Of a stretch of DNA of 64,000 bases, positions 8,009 through 15,931 are shown piece after piece (positions within the stretch are counted from its first letter, which is position 1; every line of letters starts with the position of its first letter). Under the pieces are notes generated by a model. The model saw only the letters and a program-made list of their open reading frames with translations, did not search any database and was not told the DNA's origin. Position numbers and translations under genes: made by a program. Source of the DNA: Pontibacter ruber (GTDB lineage: Bacteria > Bacteroidota > Bacteroidia > Cytophagales > Hymenobacteraceae); assembly GCF_023630205.1 (NCBI RefSeq), contig NZ_JALPRR010000004.1:62001-126000 (forward strand). Reading direction: 5' to 3'.

Positions 8009-8788
8009 CTACTTTTGATTGCTATTGGTGGCAGGTATCTTTATGCTGAAGTACTTCCAGAGGTATTCCCCGTATTCTGCTGTGCCTTTCAGAACTACTT
8101 CAGTTGTCTTACCGCTTTCTTTGACCTTTAGTTTATCTGCCGCTAGCGTAATTCTACCTTGCTCTGTCGGGCGTGTTATAAGTTTCTTTTGCCTGAAATG
8201 CGAGGCTGGGTCGGTCTGATGAAAGTGGCACATCCCGGCAAATTCGTTGAGCTGCCTTTCTGTTTTCCGGAATATGTATTCTGGTATGATCACATCATTT
8301 TCAATCCTGCTTACCCGGTAACAGCTTTCATCATACTTGTCGAATGTGTAGTTACCTCTTTCATCGGTTTGTATTTGGTCTAAAATAATTCTTAAAGGCG
8401 CAAAGCTAAATTCTCCAAAGCCTACATCGCTCAGGTAATCTTCTCCATCAACAAATACGATTAGAGCCATATGATCATATTCAGGGGTATAGTCTCCTTC
8501 GTTGGCAGCGTATACTCTCGCGGAAATCCTCCTGGCATTGAAGCCTAGTGAAGTGAGTAATTCAAAAAATAAACCGTTTAGCTCATAGCAAAACCCACCC
8601 CTTTTTTGCAGCACAATCTTGTTAAAGATTTTGTCAGTATCCAATTCAATCGGGACACCCTGATGAATATCCAGATTTTCAAAAGGAACTTGTAACAGGT
8701 GTGTCTTTTGTAACTGCTGAAGCACACCGAGCGTGGGTGCCAATTCACCGGAATAACCGATCCGATCCAAGTATGCCTGATGGTTCAT
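8009..8788 (-). CDS. nat: Arylamine N-acetyltransferase
   Basis: The 259-residue cytoplasmic enzyme acetylates arylamines and hydrazines with acetyl-CoA. The catalytic triad is visible: Cys67 in RGGFCYE, His106 in YDHMALIV and Asp121 in SDVGFG, with spacing like that of known bacterial NATs. The N-terminal HLLQVPFENLDIH motif is also standard. I place the start at the ATG at 8788 (MNHQAYLDRI); an upstream in-frame Met at 8824 would add 12 residues unlike the family. The gene is more AT-rich than its neighbours. No operon is evident. Confidence 0.92.
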   Translation of the reverse strand: MNHQAYLDRIGYSGELAPTLGVLQQLQKTHLLQVPFENLDIHQGVPIELDTDKIFNKIVLQKRGGFCYELNGLFFELLTSLGFNARRISARVYAANEGDYTPEYDHMALIVFVDGEDYLSDVGFGEFSFAPLRIILDQIQTDERGNYTFDKYDESCYRVSRIENDVIIPEYIFRKTERQLNEFAGMCHFHQTDPASHFRQKKLITRPTEQGRITLAADKLKVKESGKTTEVVLKGTAEYGEYLWKYFSIKIPATNSNQK

Positions 8789-8892
8789 GTGCGTCTTCTT
8801 TAGTGTGCTTTGTACTTCAACCAATGTATAACGGCCGGAGTTTATACTTTACATCATTCCCGATTTGCCTCCTTTCAAAGTATAAATCAGCC

Positions 8893-9786
8893 TTACACAT
8901 ACTCCAGCCGCGCGCCCTGCTCCGTTACGGTCAGCCTTGCTTTGCGGCCGCAGATCATGGCGTGGTTGTCGGGCTCGTGGCCTACCGGGAAGCCGTAGCA
9001 AACAGGGTAGTTATACTTGCCGGTGTGCTCCAGGATGATCTCGTAAGCGTCTTTGCCAAAGGGGATGGCGTTGTCGTGCATGTCGCTCATGTGGCCCACG
9101 ATGAGGCCGGCAAGGCCGCTGAGCTTGCCCGAGCGGTCGAGATGCACCATCATGCGGTCGATGTGGTAAAGGTACTCGTCCAGGTCCTCGAGGAACAGGA
9201 TCTTGCCGTTGGTATCAATATCGGAGCGGGTGCCGGTGAGCGTGTGCAGCATGGAGAGGTTGCCGCCTACCAACCTGCCTTCGGCCTGGCCGCTGCGGTT
9301 AAACTTGTGCGGCGCCACCTGGTACTGCAGTTCTTCTCCAAACAAGGCTCTGCGCAGGGTTTCTTTCGCTGCCTCCGTGCCCGGCTTTGCAAACAATACC
9401 GGCATGAGTGCATGTATGGTTTCTATGCCAAAGTTATGGACATGGCTGTGCAGGGTGGTAACATCGCTAAAGCCTACCAGCCATTTGGGCACTGTCTCAA
9501 ATTGGTTGAAGTTTACCTGGTCTATGATGCGGGTGGTGCCGTAGCCGCCGCGTGCACACACAATGGCTTTTGTTTCCGGATCATCCAGCGCCTGTTGCAG
9601 GTCCTGCAGGCGCAGGGCATCGTCACCGGCAAACTGGTTATAGCTGGCACCAATCGTTTGCCCCAGCACTACCTCCAGCCCCCACTGCTGCAAGGTTTGG
9701 ATGGCGGCCTCTATCTCTTCTCTACTTATTTTTCGGGCCGTGGAAAGTATGGCAATCCTGTCTCCCGGGCGAAGTGGTGCGATCAT
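8893..9786 (-). CDS. LD-carboxypeptidase (muramoyltetrapeptide carboxypeptidase, S66)
   Basis: The 297-residue enzyme removes the terminal D-Ala from murein tetrapeptides during cell-wall recycling. It fits peptidase family S66: nucleophile Ser107 in VGFSDVT, then the catalytic Glu in FLEDLDEYLYHIDRM and the His in GHEPDNHAMI. The N-terminal LRPGDRIAILSTARKIS and the ARGGYG loop are hallmark features. Length equals the family norm, and no signal peptide is seen, so it should be cytoplasmic like LdcA. The gene is divergent from the AbgT transporter gene; whether the two share a substrate route (wall-derived peptides) is speculation. Confidence 0.92.
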   Translation of the reverse strand: MIAPLRPGDRIAILSTARKISREEIEAAIQTLQQWGLEVVLGQTIGASYNQFAGDDALRLQDLQQALDDPETKAIVCARGGYGTTRIIDQVNFNQFETVPKWLVGFSDVTTLHSHVHNFGIETIHALMPVLFAKPGTEAAKETLRRALFGEELQYQVAPHKFNRSGQAEGRLVGGNLSMLHTLTGTRSDIDTNGKILFLEDLDEYLYHIDRMMVHLDRSGKLSGLAGLIVGHMSDMHDNAIPFGKDAYEIILEHTGKYNYPVCYGFPVGHEPDNHAMICGRKARLTVTEQGARLEYV

Positions 9787-9959
9787 AAATGTGGTGTTTT
9801 GACAGCTGGCTAAGTTAGAGGTTTTTGCTTAAAATTTGCGTAGCCGCCATTTTTTGGCCAAATTAAAGACTTCAATAAAAATCGGAAAGGGTTTATACAT
9901 AGTGGTGCAACACCGATCTTCCTGCGCCAAATGCCCTCTGCCTTAACACTAACCTCTTT

Positions 9960-11492
9960 ATGATCGAAGTAGAAAAGAAGAAATCCGGTGTCGATAAGTT
10001 CCTCTCGGTAGTTGAACGCATTGGCAATGCCCTGCCACATCCTGCAACCCTTTTTGCCGGCTTTGCGCTCCTCGTTATCATCCTCTCCTGGATAGCCAGC
10101 CAGTTTGATATGGCCGTAGTGCACCCGGGTACCGGCGAAACGGTAACACCGGTTAACCTGCTCTCCCGTGACGGATTGCATCGCATACTGACACAGATGG
10201 TAACCAATTTCACAGGCTTCGCGCCGCTGGGTACCGTACTGGTTTCGTTGCTGGGCATTGGTATAGCAGAAGGCACCGGATTGATCGGGGCGGTGCTGCG
10301 GCTGGTGGTGCTCTCGTCGCCTAAGCGCCTGCTCACGTTTGTGATTGTTTTTGCGGGCGTAATTTCTAACACGGCTTCTGAAGTGGGATATGTGTTGCTG
10401 GTACCTTTGGCGGCAGTGATCTTCCTGGCGGCTGGCCGTCATCCGCTGGCTGGTCTGGCGGCTGCTTTTGCCGGTGTGTCGGGTGGCTACAGCGCCAACC
10501 TGCTGCTGGGCACCGTAGATCCGCTGCTGGCAGGTTTGTCTACGGAGGCTGCCAAGATCATCGACCCGAACTATGCCGTGAACCCGGCTGCCAACTATTA
10601 TTTCATGTTCGTGTCTACCTTCATTATCTCCGCTTTGGGTACCTGGATAACAGAAAAGGTTGTGATTCCGCGTTTGGGCGAATACGAAGGCGACGAGAAA
10701 CCGCAAAGTATTGACAGGCTAAGCCCGCAGGAAAAACGCGGCATCCTTTACGCGACCATAGCGGTGCTGCTGATGGTGGCTTTTATACTTGGCGGGCTGA
10801 TACCGGAAGGCGGCTACCTGCGCGATCCGAAAACGGGCGAGATCCTGCACTCTCCGTTCATGTCGGGCATTGTGGCGTTTATTTTTCTGTTGGCCGGTAT
10901 AGCGGGTGTAGCTTACGGTATAGGTGCTAAAACCATCCGAAACGACAGCGACGTGATGCGCGGCATGGCCAAATCCATGGAAACGCTGGGTTCTTACATT
11001 GTACTGGTGTTCTTTGCGGCGCAGTTTGTGGCTTATTTCAACTGGACCAACCTCGGGCTTATACTTGCCATTAACGGCGCCGGTGTGTTAAAAACACTGG
11101 GCCTGAGTGGCATTCCGCTGATGATCACCTTTATTATGGTGGCGGCTACGATCAACATGATCATGGGATCGGCCTCTGCCAAATGGGCCATCATGGCGCC
11201 GGTATTCATCCCGATGTTCATGCTGCTGGGCTACACGCCAGAGTTTACACAAACAGCTTACCGCATCGGCGATAGCGTGACCAACATTATCTCGCCTATG
11301 ATGTCGTACTTCGCCCTGATCGTAGCCTTTATTCAACGCTACGACAAGAAAGCCGGCATTGGTACCGTGATCTCCACAATGCTGCCGTATACGGTTGCCT
11401 TTTTCATCGGCTGGACCATCCTGTTCATCATCTGGATCTTGCTGGACCTGCCACTTGGCCCCGGTGCGGAAATGTACATGCCGAAGCCATAG
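9960..11492 (+). CDS. AbgT-family transporter
   Basis: The 510-residue inner-membrane protein is predicted to have about 11-13 membrane segments. It matches the AbgT family throughout, e.g. [22 protein letters not shown] (about residues 122-143), [19 protein letters not shown] and [15 protein letters not shown] near the C-terminus. E. coli AbgT imports p-aminobenzoyl-glutamate; homologues in other bacteria have been described as sulfonamide exporters, so direction and substrate remain open. A perfect 22-bp inverted repeat follows 16 nt after the stop. The start MIEVEKKK gives the expected short cytoplasmic N-terminus. Confidence 0.92.
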   Translation: MIEVEKKKSGVDKFLSVVERIGNALPHPATLFAGFALLVIILSWIASQFDMAVVHPGTGETVTPVNLLSRDGLHRILTQMVTNFTGFAPLGTVLVSLLGIGIAEGTGLIGAVLRLVVLSSPKRLLTFVIVFAGVISNTASEVGYVLLVPLAAVIFLAAGRHPLAGLAAAFAGVSGGYSANLLLGTVDPLLAGLSTEAAKIIDPNYAVNPAANYYFMFVSTFIISALGTWITEKVVIPRLGEYEGDEKPQSIDRLSPQEKRGILYATIAVLLMVAFILGGLIPEGGYLRDPKTGEILHSPFMSGIVAFIFLLAGIAGVAYGIGAKTIRNDSDVMRGMAKSMETLGSYIVLVFFAAQFVAYFNWTNLGLILAINGAGVLKTLGLSGIPLMITFIMVAATINMIMGSASAKWAIMAPVFIPMFMLLGYTPEFTQTAYRIGDSVTNIISPMMSYFALIVAFIQRYDKKAGIGTVISTMLPYTVAFFIGWTILFIIWILLDLPLGPGAEMYMPKP

Positions 11493-11508
11493 TGATTGGC
11501 TAATTATT

Positions 11509-11555
11509 AAAACAGAAGGGGCGGCTCATAAAGTATGAGCCGCCCCTTCTGTTTT
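11509..11555. terminator. Bidirectional terminator between convergent genes
   Basis: A perfect 22-bp stem (11509-11530 with 11534-11555) closes a 3-nt loop. The core is GGGGCGGCTC and the ends are AAAA/TTTT, so it works in both directions, serving abgT and the barrel gene. The apex spells a GTATG word related to the dispersed repeat. Confidence 0.95.
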
Positions 11556-11566
11556 GGTATTATACC

Positions 11567-12169
11567 TTACTGGAAGAGTTTATACCCCACACTGAGCAAT
11601 ACCTGCTTGTTGGCAAGCTCGTAGCTGCTTTGCTGTGCATCGTTGGTATAGTTGCGGTTTACGCGCTCATAGCGCAGGTCCAGGGTCAGGCGCGAAATGT
11701 CCACACCCACGCCAGCCTGCCAGCCCCAGTCGGCTTCCTGCAGGTAATTGTCCATGGTTTTGCCTTCCTGCCGCGCGCTCAGCAGCACCGACGCCACTGG
11801 CCCCGCCTGCACCCGGGCTACATTAAACAGGTTTATACCTGCCAGCAGGGGCACATCCAGTCGGGTAAACTTGAATTTTTCTGTAGTTGTCTCGGCGGTC
11901 TGGTCGTTAAAGAAGTCCACTTTACCACCGGTAGAAGACAGCACCGCCTCCGGCTGCACAAAAATACCCAGTATCTGCAGGCGTGCGAAAGCACCGGCAT
12001 GGTAGCCGGTTATGTTCTCGGAATCTTTGTACTGCCAGGGGTTGTTCTTTACCTCGTTTACATCTACGTTAGAGGCGCCTATCCCTGCTTTTATACCCAC
12101 TGAAAGTTGCGCCTGTGCCGCCATACTAATGGCAAAACAGGCAAGTATGGTTAAAAGTATGTGCTTCAT
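11567..12169 (-). CDS. Outer-membrane beta-barrel protein
   Basis: The 200-residue exported protein has a clean signal peptide (cleavage after MAAQAQ, about residue 20). The rest alternates polar and hydrophobic residues as in eight-stranded barrels: LSVGIKAGIGASNVD, GYHAGAFARLQILGIFVQPEAVLSSTGG, RLDVPLLAGINLF and RLTLDLRYERVNRNY. The last residue is aromatic or polar after KLF, as in barrels handled by Bam. It fits the Bacteroidota outer-membrane beta-barrel domain family (PF13568). The ligand or function is unknown. Confidence 0.85.
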   Translation of the reverse strand: MKHILLTILACFAISMAAQAQLSVGIKAGIGASNVDVNEVKNNPWQYKDSENITGYHAGAFARLQILGIFVQPEAVLSSTGGKVDFFNDQTAETTTEKFKFTRLDVPLLAGINLFNVARVQAGPVASVLLSARQEGKTMDNYLQEADWGWQAGVGVDISRLTLDLRYERVNRNYTNDAQQSSYELANKQVLLSVGYKLFQ

Positions 12170-12441
12170 AGCTATTCGAGTTAAGTTGAAAACTGTATCT
12201 CTTTTAAACTTTCAGAGATAACGACAAACAAATAGCTTTTTAGTACGCAGCAGTGGAAATATAGGGTATAATATGTGGTTTTATAGGATTATGCGCAGGT
12301 GGAGTATGGAAGGATAGGGATTGTGGAAGTATAGCTAGGGCACAGCCAAGGCTTCAGTTTATACTCCTGCTTATTACATGTAGTCTCATGTAGTTCTCAA
12401 ATTATTCAGGACGGCAACATAGCGATTGTCATTTAGCCTAT

Positions 12442-12609
12442 TCACCTTCTCAAGTAGCGATAATGCAAATCCTTATCAGCAGTCATTCCTATGCCATAGT
12501 AGGCAAAATAAGATAAGTCAGCGATAGCCATTAGCCATTCCTGCTCTGCAGCTAATTTCAACTGCTTAATTCCTTTATCCGTGTCAATGGGTTTACCTAT
12601 TGTGCAGGG
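12442..12609 (-). pseudogene. Remnant of a Sel1-repeat protein gene
   Basis: On the minus strand, about 55 codons run between an in-frame TAA and a TGA at 12442. They read CTIGKPIDTDKGIKQLKLAA, then EQEWLMAIADLSYFAYYGIG and a short tail. This has the spacing of a Sel1-like repeat (G..., D..KGIK.LK.AAEQ, A...L...Y..G.G). There is no start codon at a sensible place, so I read it as a decayed fragment. The rest of the 470-base gap (12170-12641) shows only AT-rich spacer with an AAGTATA word near 12326. Confidence 0.45.
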
Positions 12610-12641
12610 TTAGCAGTAGGAGTTTTACTTCTTTTTAAGTT

Positions 12642-12938
12642 CTAGCTAACATTCAACCAACTGTGGGAGCGTTTAACTCTCATTAAGTCTTGGCCCACAT
12701 TATTATATAGATCTAAGTTCCCTGGGTCATCAAACTTTTTTGTGAAAACATCGATTACTATTGTTCTAATTTCTCCTTCCGTTTTACATGCACGCAGCTT
12801 GGATAAAATCTCCGAAACCTCTGCGTCATATTCTTCAGGTCCACACCAGTCTACAAGCCCCATTGGGTCAATACTGTTTACAACTTGCCTTATCTGAAGA
12901 AAAGCTTCTTTGTATTCTTCTTTAAGAGTTTTGTCCAT
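12642..12938 (-). CDS. Small DUF1871-like protein
   Basis: The product is a 98-residue soluble protein of unknown function. The pattern SIDPMGLVDWCGPEEYDAEVSEIL followed by a helical part ending IRTIVIDVFTKKFDD resembles the DUF1871 group (…WDPiGL…peDEYd.EI…), which I recall as small helical proteins. Met codons occur at 12953 and 12938; I chose 12938 (MDKTLKEEY). It is AT-rich and sits next to the Sel1 remnant, which suggests a small accessory region. Such proteins are sometimes immunity-like, but nothing here proves that. Confidence 0.55.
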   Translation of the reverse strand: MDKTLKEEYKEAFLQIRQVVNSIDPMGLVDWCGPEEYDAEVSEILSKLRACKTEGEIRTIVIDVFTKKFDDPGNLDLYNNVGQDLMRVKRSHSWLNVS

Positions 12939-12991
12939 TCCAACCATACACACTTTTCTTTACTGTTTACTAACAGCTAAAGTAATTGCCT

Positions 12992-13381
12992 CTATAACCC
13001 ACCCATCACAGCTGTCGCTTCGATCTCTACGAGCAGGTCGGGGTGGATGAGGGCTTTGACTTCTACCATGGTAGAGGCAGGTTTTATACTTCTGAAAAAC
13101 TCGCCGTGCGCACGTCCTACTGCTTCCCACTGGCTGATGTCGGTCACGAAAATTCGGGTGCGGATCACGTCCTGCAAGGTGGCGCCGGCTTGTATCAAGG
13201 CCTCCTCAATTTTCTGCAGCGTATATTTTGTCTGCTCGTACGCGTCGCCTTTGCCTACGATTTCTTCGCCTTCGGTAGCGGTAGTGCCGGCTACTTCTAC
13301 AAGGTTGCCAATGCGCACGGCACGGCTGTATCCCACAATATCTTCCCACACAGCGCCGGATGAAATGTTTTGTCTTTTCAT
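12992..13381 (-). CDS. RidA-like (YjgF/YER057c/UK114) protein
   Basis: The 129-residue protein has the chorismate-mutase-like trimer fold of the Rid superfamily: VRIGNLVEVAGTTA, QTKYTLQKIEEALIQAGATLQDVIRTRIFVTDI and LVEIEATAVM. In true RidA enamine/imine deaminases the motif PARSCVEV carries the essential Arg105; here it reads PASTMVEV, with Ser in that place. It therefore probably belongs to a Rid subgroup without the classical deaminase activity. It is likely cytoplasmic and transcribed alone. Confidence 0.88.
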   Translation of the reverse strand: MKRQNISSGAVWEDIVGYSRAVRIGNLVEVAGTTATEGEEIVGKGDAYEQTKYTLQKIEEALIQAGATLQDVIRTRIFVTDISQWEAVGRAHGEFFRSIKPASTMVEVKALIHPDLLVEIEATAVMGGL

Positions 13382-13417
13382 AGAGTTGTTTTGAGTTAGA
13401 AAGTTAAAAGTTGTTAC

Positions 13418-13500
13418 CCTTGCTGCGTGTCTTCACCAGCAAGCAAAACGGTTGCTGAAGTATAACTTGTTGGTGAGAACATCGACAGCGTCGAGAAAAG
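13418..13500. repeat. Palindromic interspersed element, copy 1
   Basis: About 80 nt, roughly 80% identical to 14798-14882 in the same orientation. Each copy has complementary parts (TCACCAGCAAG and CTTGTTGGTGA, with one G-U pair) and a second small hairpin (GTTGGTG/CATCGAC in this copy). Nothing in it looks coding. Confidence 0.7.
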
Positions 13501-13693
13501 GCAGCTGAAGTATAAAATAGGGTTTTGATCCTAATCCTGTTGATCCTTCATTCATCCTGTAAATCCTGATTCAGACAATTTAATAATCTAGCCATTCAAC
13601 AAACAACAATCAGCAATCAACAATTCAACCATCCAACAATTTAGCCATTTACCAATCAACAGTAAACATACTTCACCCATAATGCCTAATTTT
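13501..13693. other. Low-complexity spacer upstream of the radical SAM gene
   Basis: Part of a 352-base gap. It starts with an AAGTATAA word (about 13509), then shows runs of TCCTG/TCCT words (13530-13570) and CAACAATC-type words (13599-13665). No gene or promoter consensus is seen. Confidence 0.5.
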
Positions 13694-13727
13694 GAATTCG
13701 TAATTCGTAATTATTAATTCGTAATTC
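13694..13727. repeat. AATTCGTAATT tandem tract
   Basis: GAATTCGTAATTCGTAATT followed by TTAATTCGTAATTC, ending 6 nt before the ATG of the radical SAM gene. The word recurs at 14914-14945 and, inverted, at 5371-5401. Confidence 0.65.
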
Positions 13728-13733
13728 TACCAG

Positions 13734-14717
13734 ATGCGCCTTCGGTCCAAGCCTGTACTTTGCAACTACTACGTTACCTACCGCTGTAACGCAAAGTGCT
13801 CGTTCTGCGACATTTGGGAGAAGCCTTCACCTTACATCACCCGGGAAGACGTAGCCCAGAACCTGCGCGACCTGAAACGGTTGGGCGTGCAGGTGATCGA
13901 CTTTACAGGCGGCGAACCGTTGTTGCACCGCGAGATCGATGTATTCCTGCGGATGGCGCACGAGATGGGCTTTATCACGACCCTCACTACTAACGGGCTG
14001 CTCTACCCCAAACTGGCCGATCGCCTGAAAGGGCAGGTGGACATGCTGCACTTCTCCCTGGATTCGGCCTCGAAAGAGGAGCACGACACAGGCCGAGGCA
14101 TTGCCTGCTACGATTTTGTAATGGAATCAATAGATGTGGCCAAGCGGCTGGGAGAGCGTCCGGATATCCTGTTCACGGTGTTCCGGGATAACCTGGACCA
14201 GCTGGAAGAGGTGTATCAGAAGATCACGCAGCCCAACAAGCTCATGCTCATCATCAACCCAGCTTTTGAATACAACGAGGTGGCGGTAGGAGAGCGGCTA
14301 ACAGAAACAGAGCTGGACTACCTGCTAGCTTTCGGCAAGCGCAAAGGTGTATACCTCAACGATGGCTTTATTCAGTTGCGCCGCGATGGAGGCAACCACA
14401 CAGCCGATCCGGTTTGTAAAGCAGCCAGCACGACCTTGGTCATTTCGCCGGAGAACGAGCTGGTGTTGCCTTGCTACCACCTTGGCACGAAAAGCTTCCC
14501 GATACAGGGCAAGCTGCACGAACTATACCTGAGCCAGGAGGTGGAGGAACTGAAGCGGCAGGAGGGAAGGTTGCCTGAGTGTGAGGGTTGCACCATCAAC
14601 TGCTACATGCAGCCCAGCTTTGCCGTAGAAGTAAACAAGTACTTTTGGAAAGCCCTGCCCAGCACGCTGAAGTATAATCTGGAAAAAGGCACATGGAAAC
14701 GCCTGCTACCGTTTTAA
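13734..14717 (+). CDS. Radical SAM protein of unknown substrate
   Basis: The 327-residue enzyme has the [4Fe-4S]/SAM motif CNAKCSFC (Cys18, 22, 25) right after the first strand LCNYYVTYRC, then the SAM-binding FTGGEPLLH and TLTTNGLL. The C-terminal part has further cysteines (VCKAAS, LPCYH, ECEGCTINCYM) in a SPASM/twitch-like pattern, which would hold an extra Fe-S cluster. It resembles MoaA/PqqE-type and HpnH-like proteins, but no substrate peptide or partner gene is nearby. Two direct repeats and two AATTCGTAATT tracts flank it, so the gene could have been inserted as a unit. Confidence 0.82.
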   Translation: MRLRSKPVLCNYYVTYRCNAKCSFCDIWEKPSPYITREDVAQNLRDLKRLGVQVIDFTGGEPLLHREIDVFLRMAHEMGFITTLTTNGLLYPKLADRLKGQVDMLHFSLDSASKEEHDTGRGIACYDFVMESIDVAKRLGERPDILFTVFRDNLDQLEEVYQKITQPNKLMLIINPAFEYNEVAVGERLTETELDYLLAFGKRKGVYLNDGFIQLRRDGGNHTADPVCKAASTTLVISPENELVLPCYHLGTKSFPIQGKLHELYLSQEVEELKRQEGRLPECEGCTINCYMQPSFAVEVNKYFWKALPSTLKYNLEKGTWKRLLPF

Positions 14718-14797
14718 GATGCTAGGCGTTAGATACTAGATTTTAGACACAAGACTTAAGGCAAGTGTTGTTTATTATGCCTTGGGTAGTGCCTTTG

Positions 14798-14882
14798 CCT
14801 TGCTGCGTGTTTTCACCAGCAAGCACAATGGCCGCTGAAGTAAGACTTGTTAGTGAGAGCACCAACAAGGGCGGAAAAGAGG
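14798..14882. repeat. Palindromic interspersed element, copy 2
   Basis: Second copy of the element at 13418-13500, same orientation, downstream of the radical SAM gene. Its internal hairpin is TGTTAGTG/CACCAACA with one mismatch. Between the gene stop and this copy (14718-14797) lies a short AT-rich spacer. Confidence 0.7.
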
Positions 14883-14913
14883 TCGAAGCGAAAATATACT
14901 TCAAAGCAACTTC

Positions 14914-14945
14914 CAATTCATAATTCGTAATTCATAATTCATAAT
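14914..14945. repeat. AATTCATAATTCGTAATT tract
   Basis: CAATTCATAATTCGTAATT followed by CATAATTCATAAT, ending about 10 nt before the gamma-carbonic anhydrase start codon. Confidence 0.6.
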
Positions 14946-14954
14946 AAAAATAAA

Positions 14955-15473
14955 ATGCCAGTTATACTTCCGGTAAAAGGGGTAAGGCCCCAGATGGGCG
15001 ACGATTGCTTTATAGCCGAAAATGCCACGATTGTAGGTGATGTAATTATGGGCGATGAGTGCTCGGTGTGGTTCAATGCCGTGATCCGCGGCGATGTGAA
15101 TGCTATCCGGATCGGCAACAAGACCAATATCCAGGACGGCGCCGTGATCCACTGTACTTACGAGAAAGCTGCCACTACCATTGGCAACAACGTCTCGGTC
15201 GGGCACAACGCCATTGTGCACGGCTGCACCGTCGAAGACAACGTGCTGATCGGGATGGGAGCCATTGTGATGGACAATGCCCTGGTGCAGGAGAACTGCA
15301 TTGTGGCGGCAGGCGCTATTGTGCTGGAGAATACCGTGTGCGAATCGGGCTACATTTATGCGGGTATACCGGCCAAGAAGGTAAAGCAGGTGAGCGAGGC
15401 GCAGATAGAAGGTATGAAAAAGACAGCCGGCAATTACGTGATGTACAGCGGGTGGTTTACCGGCAAAGAGTAA
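14955..15473 (+). CDS. Gamma-class carbonic anhydrase-like hexapeptide protein
   Basis: The 172-residue left-handed beta-helix protein fits the YrdA/PaaY/CaiE gamma-carbonic anhydrase-like family. The repeats VWFNAVIRGDVNAIRIGNK and TNIQDGAVIHCT are diagnostic. Candidate metal-binding His residues are in IHCT, VGHNAIVHGC, as in Cam. Arg and Gln/Asp of the active site (RGD, NIQDG) are also present. It probably forms a cytoplasmic trimer and may hydrate CO2, although many YrdA proteins show low activity. It converges on the hemerythrin gene with only 2 nt between the stop codons and no terminator in between. Confidence 0.9.
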   Translation: MPVILPVKGVRPQMGDDCFIAENATIVGDVIMGDECSVWFNAVIRGDVNAIRIGNKTNIQDGAVIHCTYEKAATTIGNNVSVGHNAIVHGCTVEDNVLIGMGAIVMDNALVQENCIVAAGAIVLENTVCESGYIYAGIPAKKVKQVSEAQIEGMKKTAGNYVMYSGWFTGKE

Positions 15474-15475
15474 AA

Positions 15476-15931
15476 TTAGTGCAGGTGTTGCCGCACCTGT
15501 TGCTGCAGCACCTGTAATTTCTCTTCCGGAACTTCCTGCTGCAGCAGCTCAAAAAAGATGCGCTCTTCGGTGCGGATGTGCTGTTCCAGCAGTTTACCGG
15601 TCTCGTGCAACTTTTCCGGAAGTATAATTTCTGAAGCCTCTGGCAAGGTAAGTATAAGCTGCTCCAGTTGGCGGTGCTCCGCCTCCAGTTGGTCAGCCTG
15701 CTTTCTTAATTCTTCCGATACCTGCCGCGCAAGTATAAACACGGTTTCCTCTTCCAGCCGGAAATGCGGTCTCAGGTGTTCTTCCAGGAAATTTACTGCA
15801 TAATCGCGTTTGCCGGCTGGTGTGGTGGGCATGCCTTTGTAGGCCGGGGCATCGGCTTGTAGCAGCCGGGCCGTCAGCAGGCCGCTGTGGTGCTGCCGCG
15901 ATACCGGTGCCAGGCTATCATGCCGTTTCAT
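15476..15931 (-). CDS. Hemerythrin HHE domain protein
   Basis: The 151-residue helical protein has His and Glu residues spaced as in HHE hemerythrin-like domains: RQHHSGLL near residue 12, HLRPHFRLEEETVF (about 53-66), LEAEHRQLEQL and HIRTEERIFFE near the C-terminus. Such proteins bind a di-iron centre and serve in oxygen, NO or iron handling. I chose the ATG at 15931 (MKRHDS); it overlaps the upstream CorC/HlyC gene by 14 nt, which strongly suggests translational coupling. Longer in-frame extension lies inside that gene and looks spurious. Confidence 0.85.
   Translation of the reverse strand: MKRHDSLAPVSRQHHSGLLTARLLQADAPAYKGMPTTPAGKRDYAVNFLEEHLRPHFRLEEETVFILARQVSEELRKQADQLEAEHRQLEQLILTLPEASEIILPEKLHETGKLLEQHIRTEERIFFELLQQEVPEEKLQVLQQQVRQHLH

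Noticed and set aside
8701..9813. Open frame of 370 codons on the plus strand opposite the LD-carboxypeptidase gene
   Set aside because: It spans two unrelated minus-strand genes (nat and the S66 peptidase), and its translation has no domain or normal composition.
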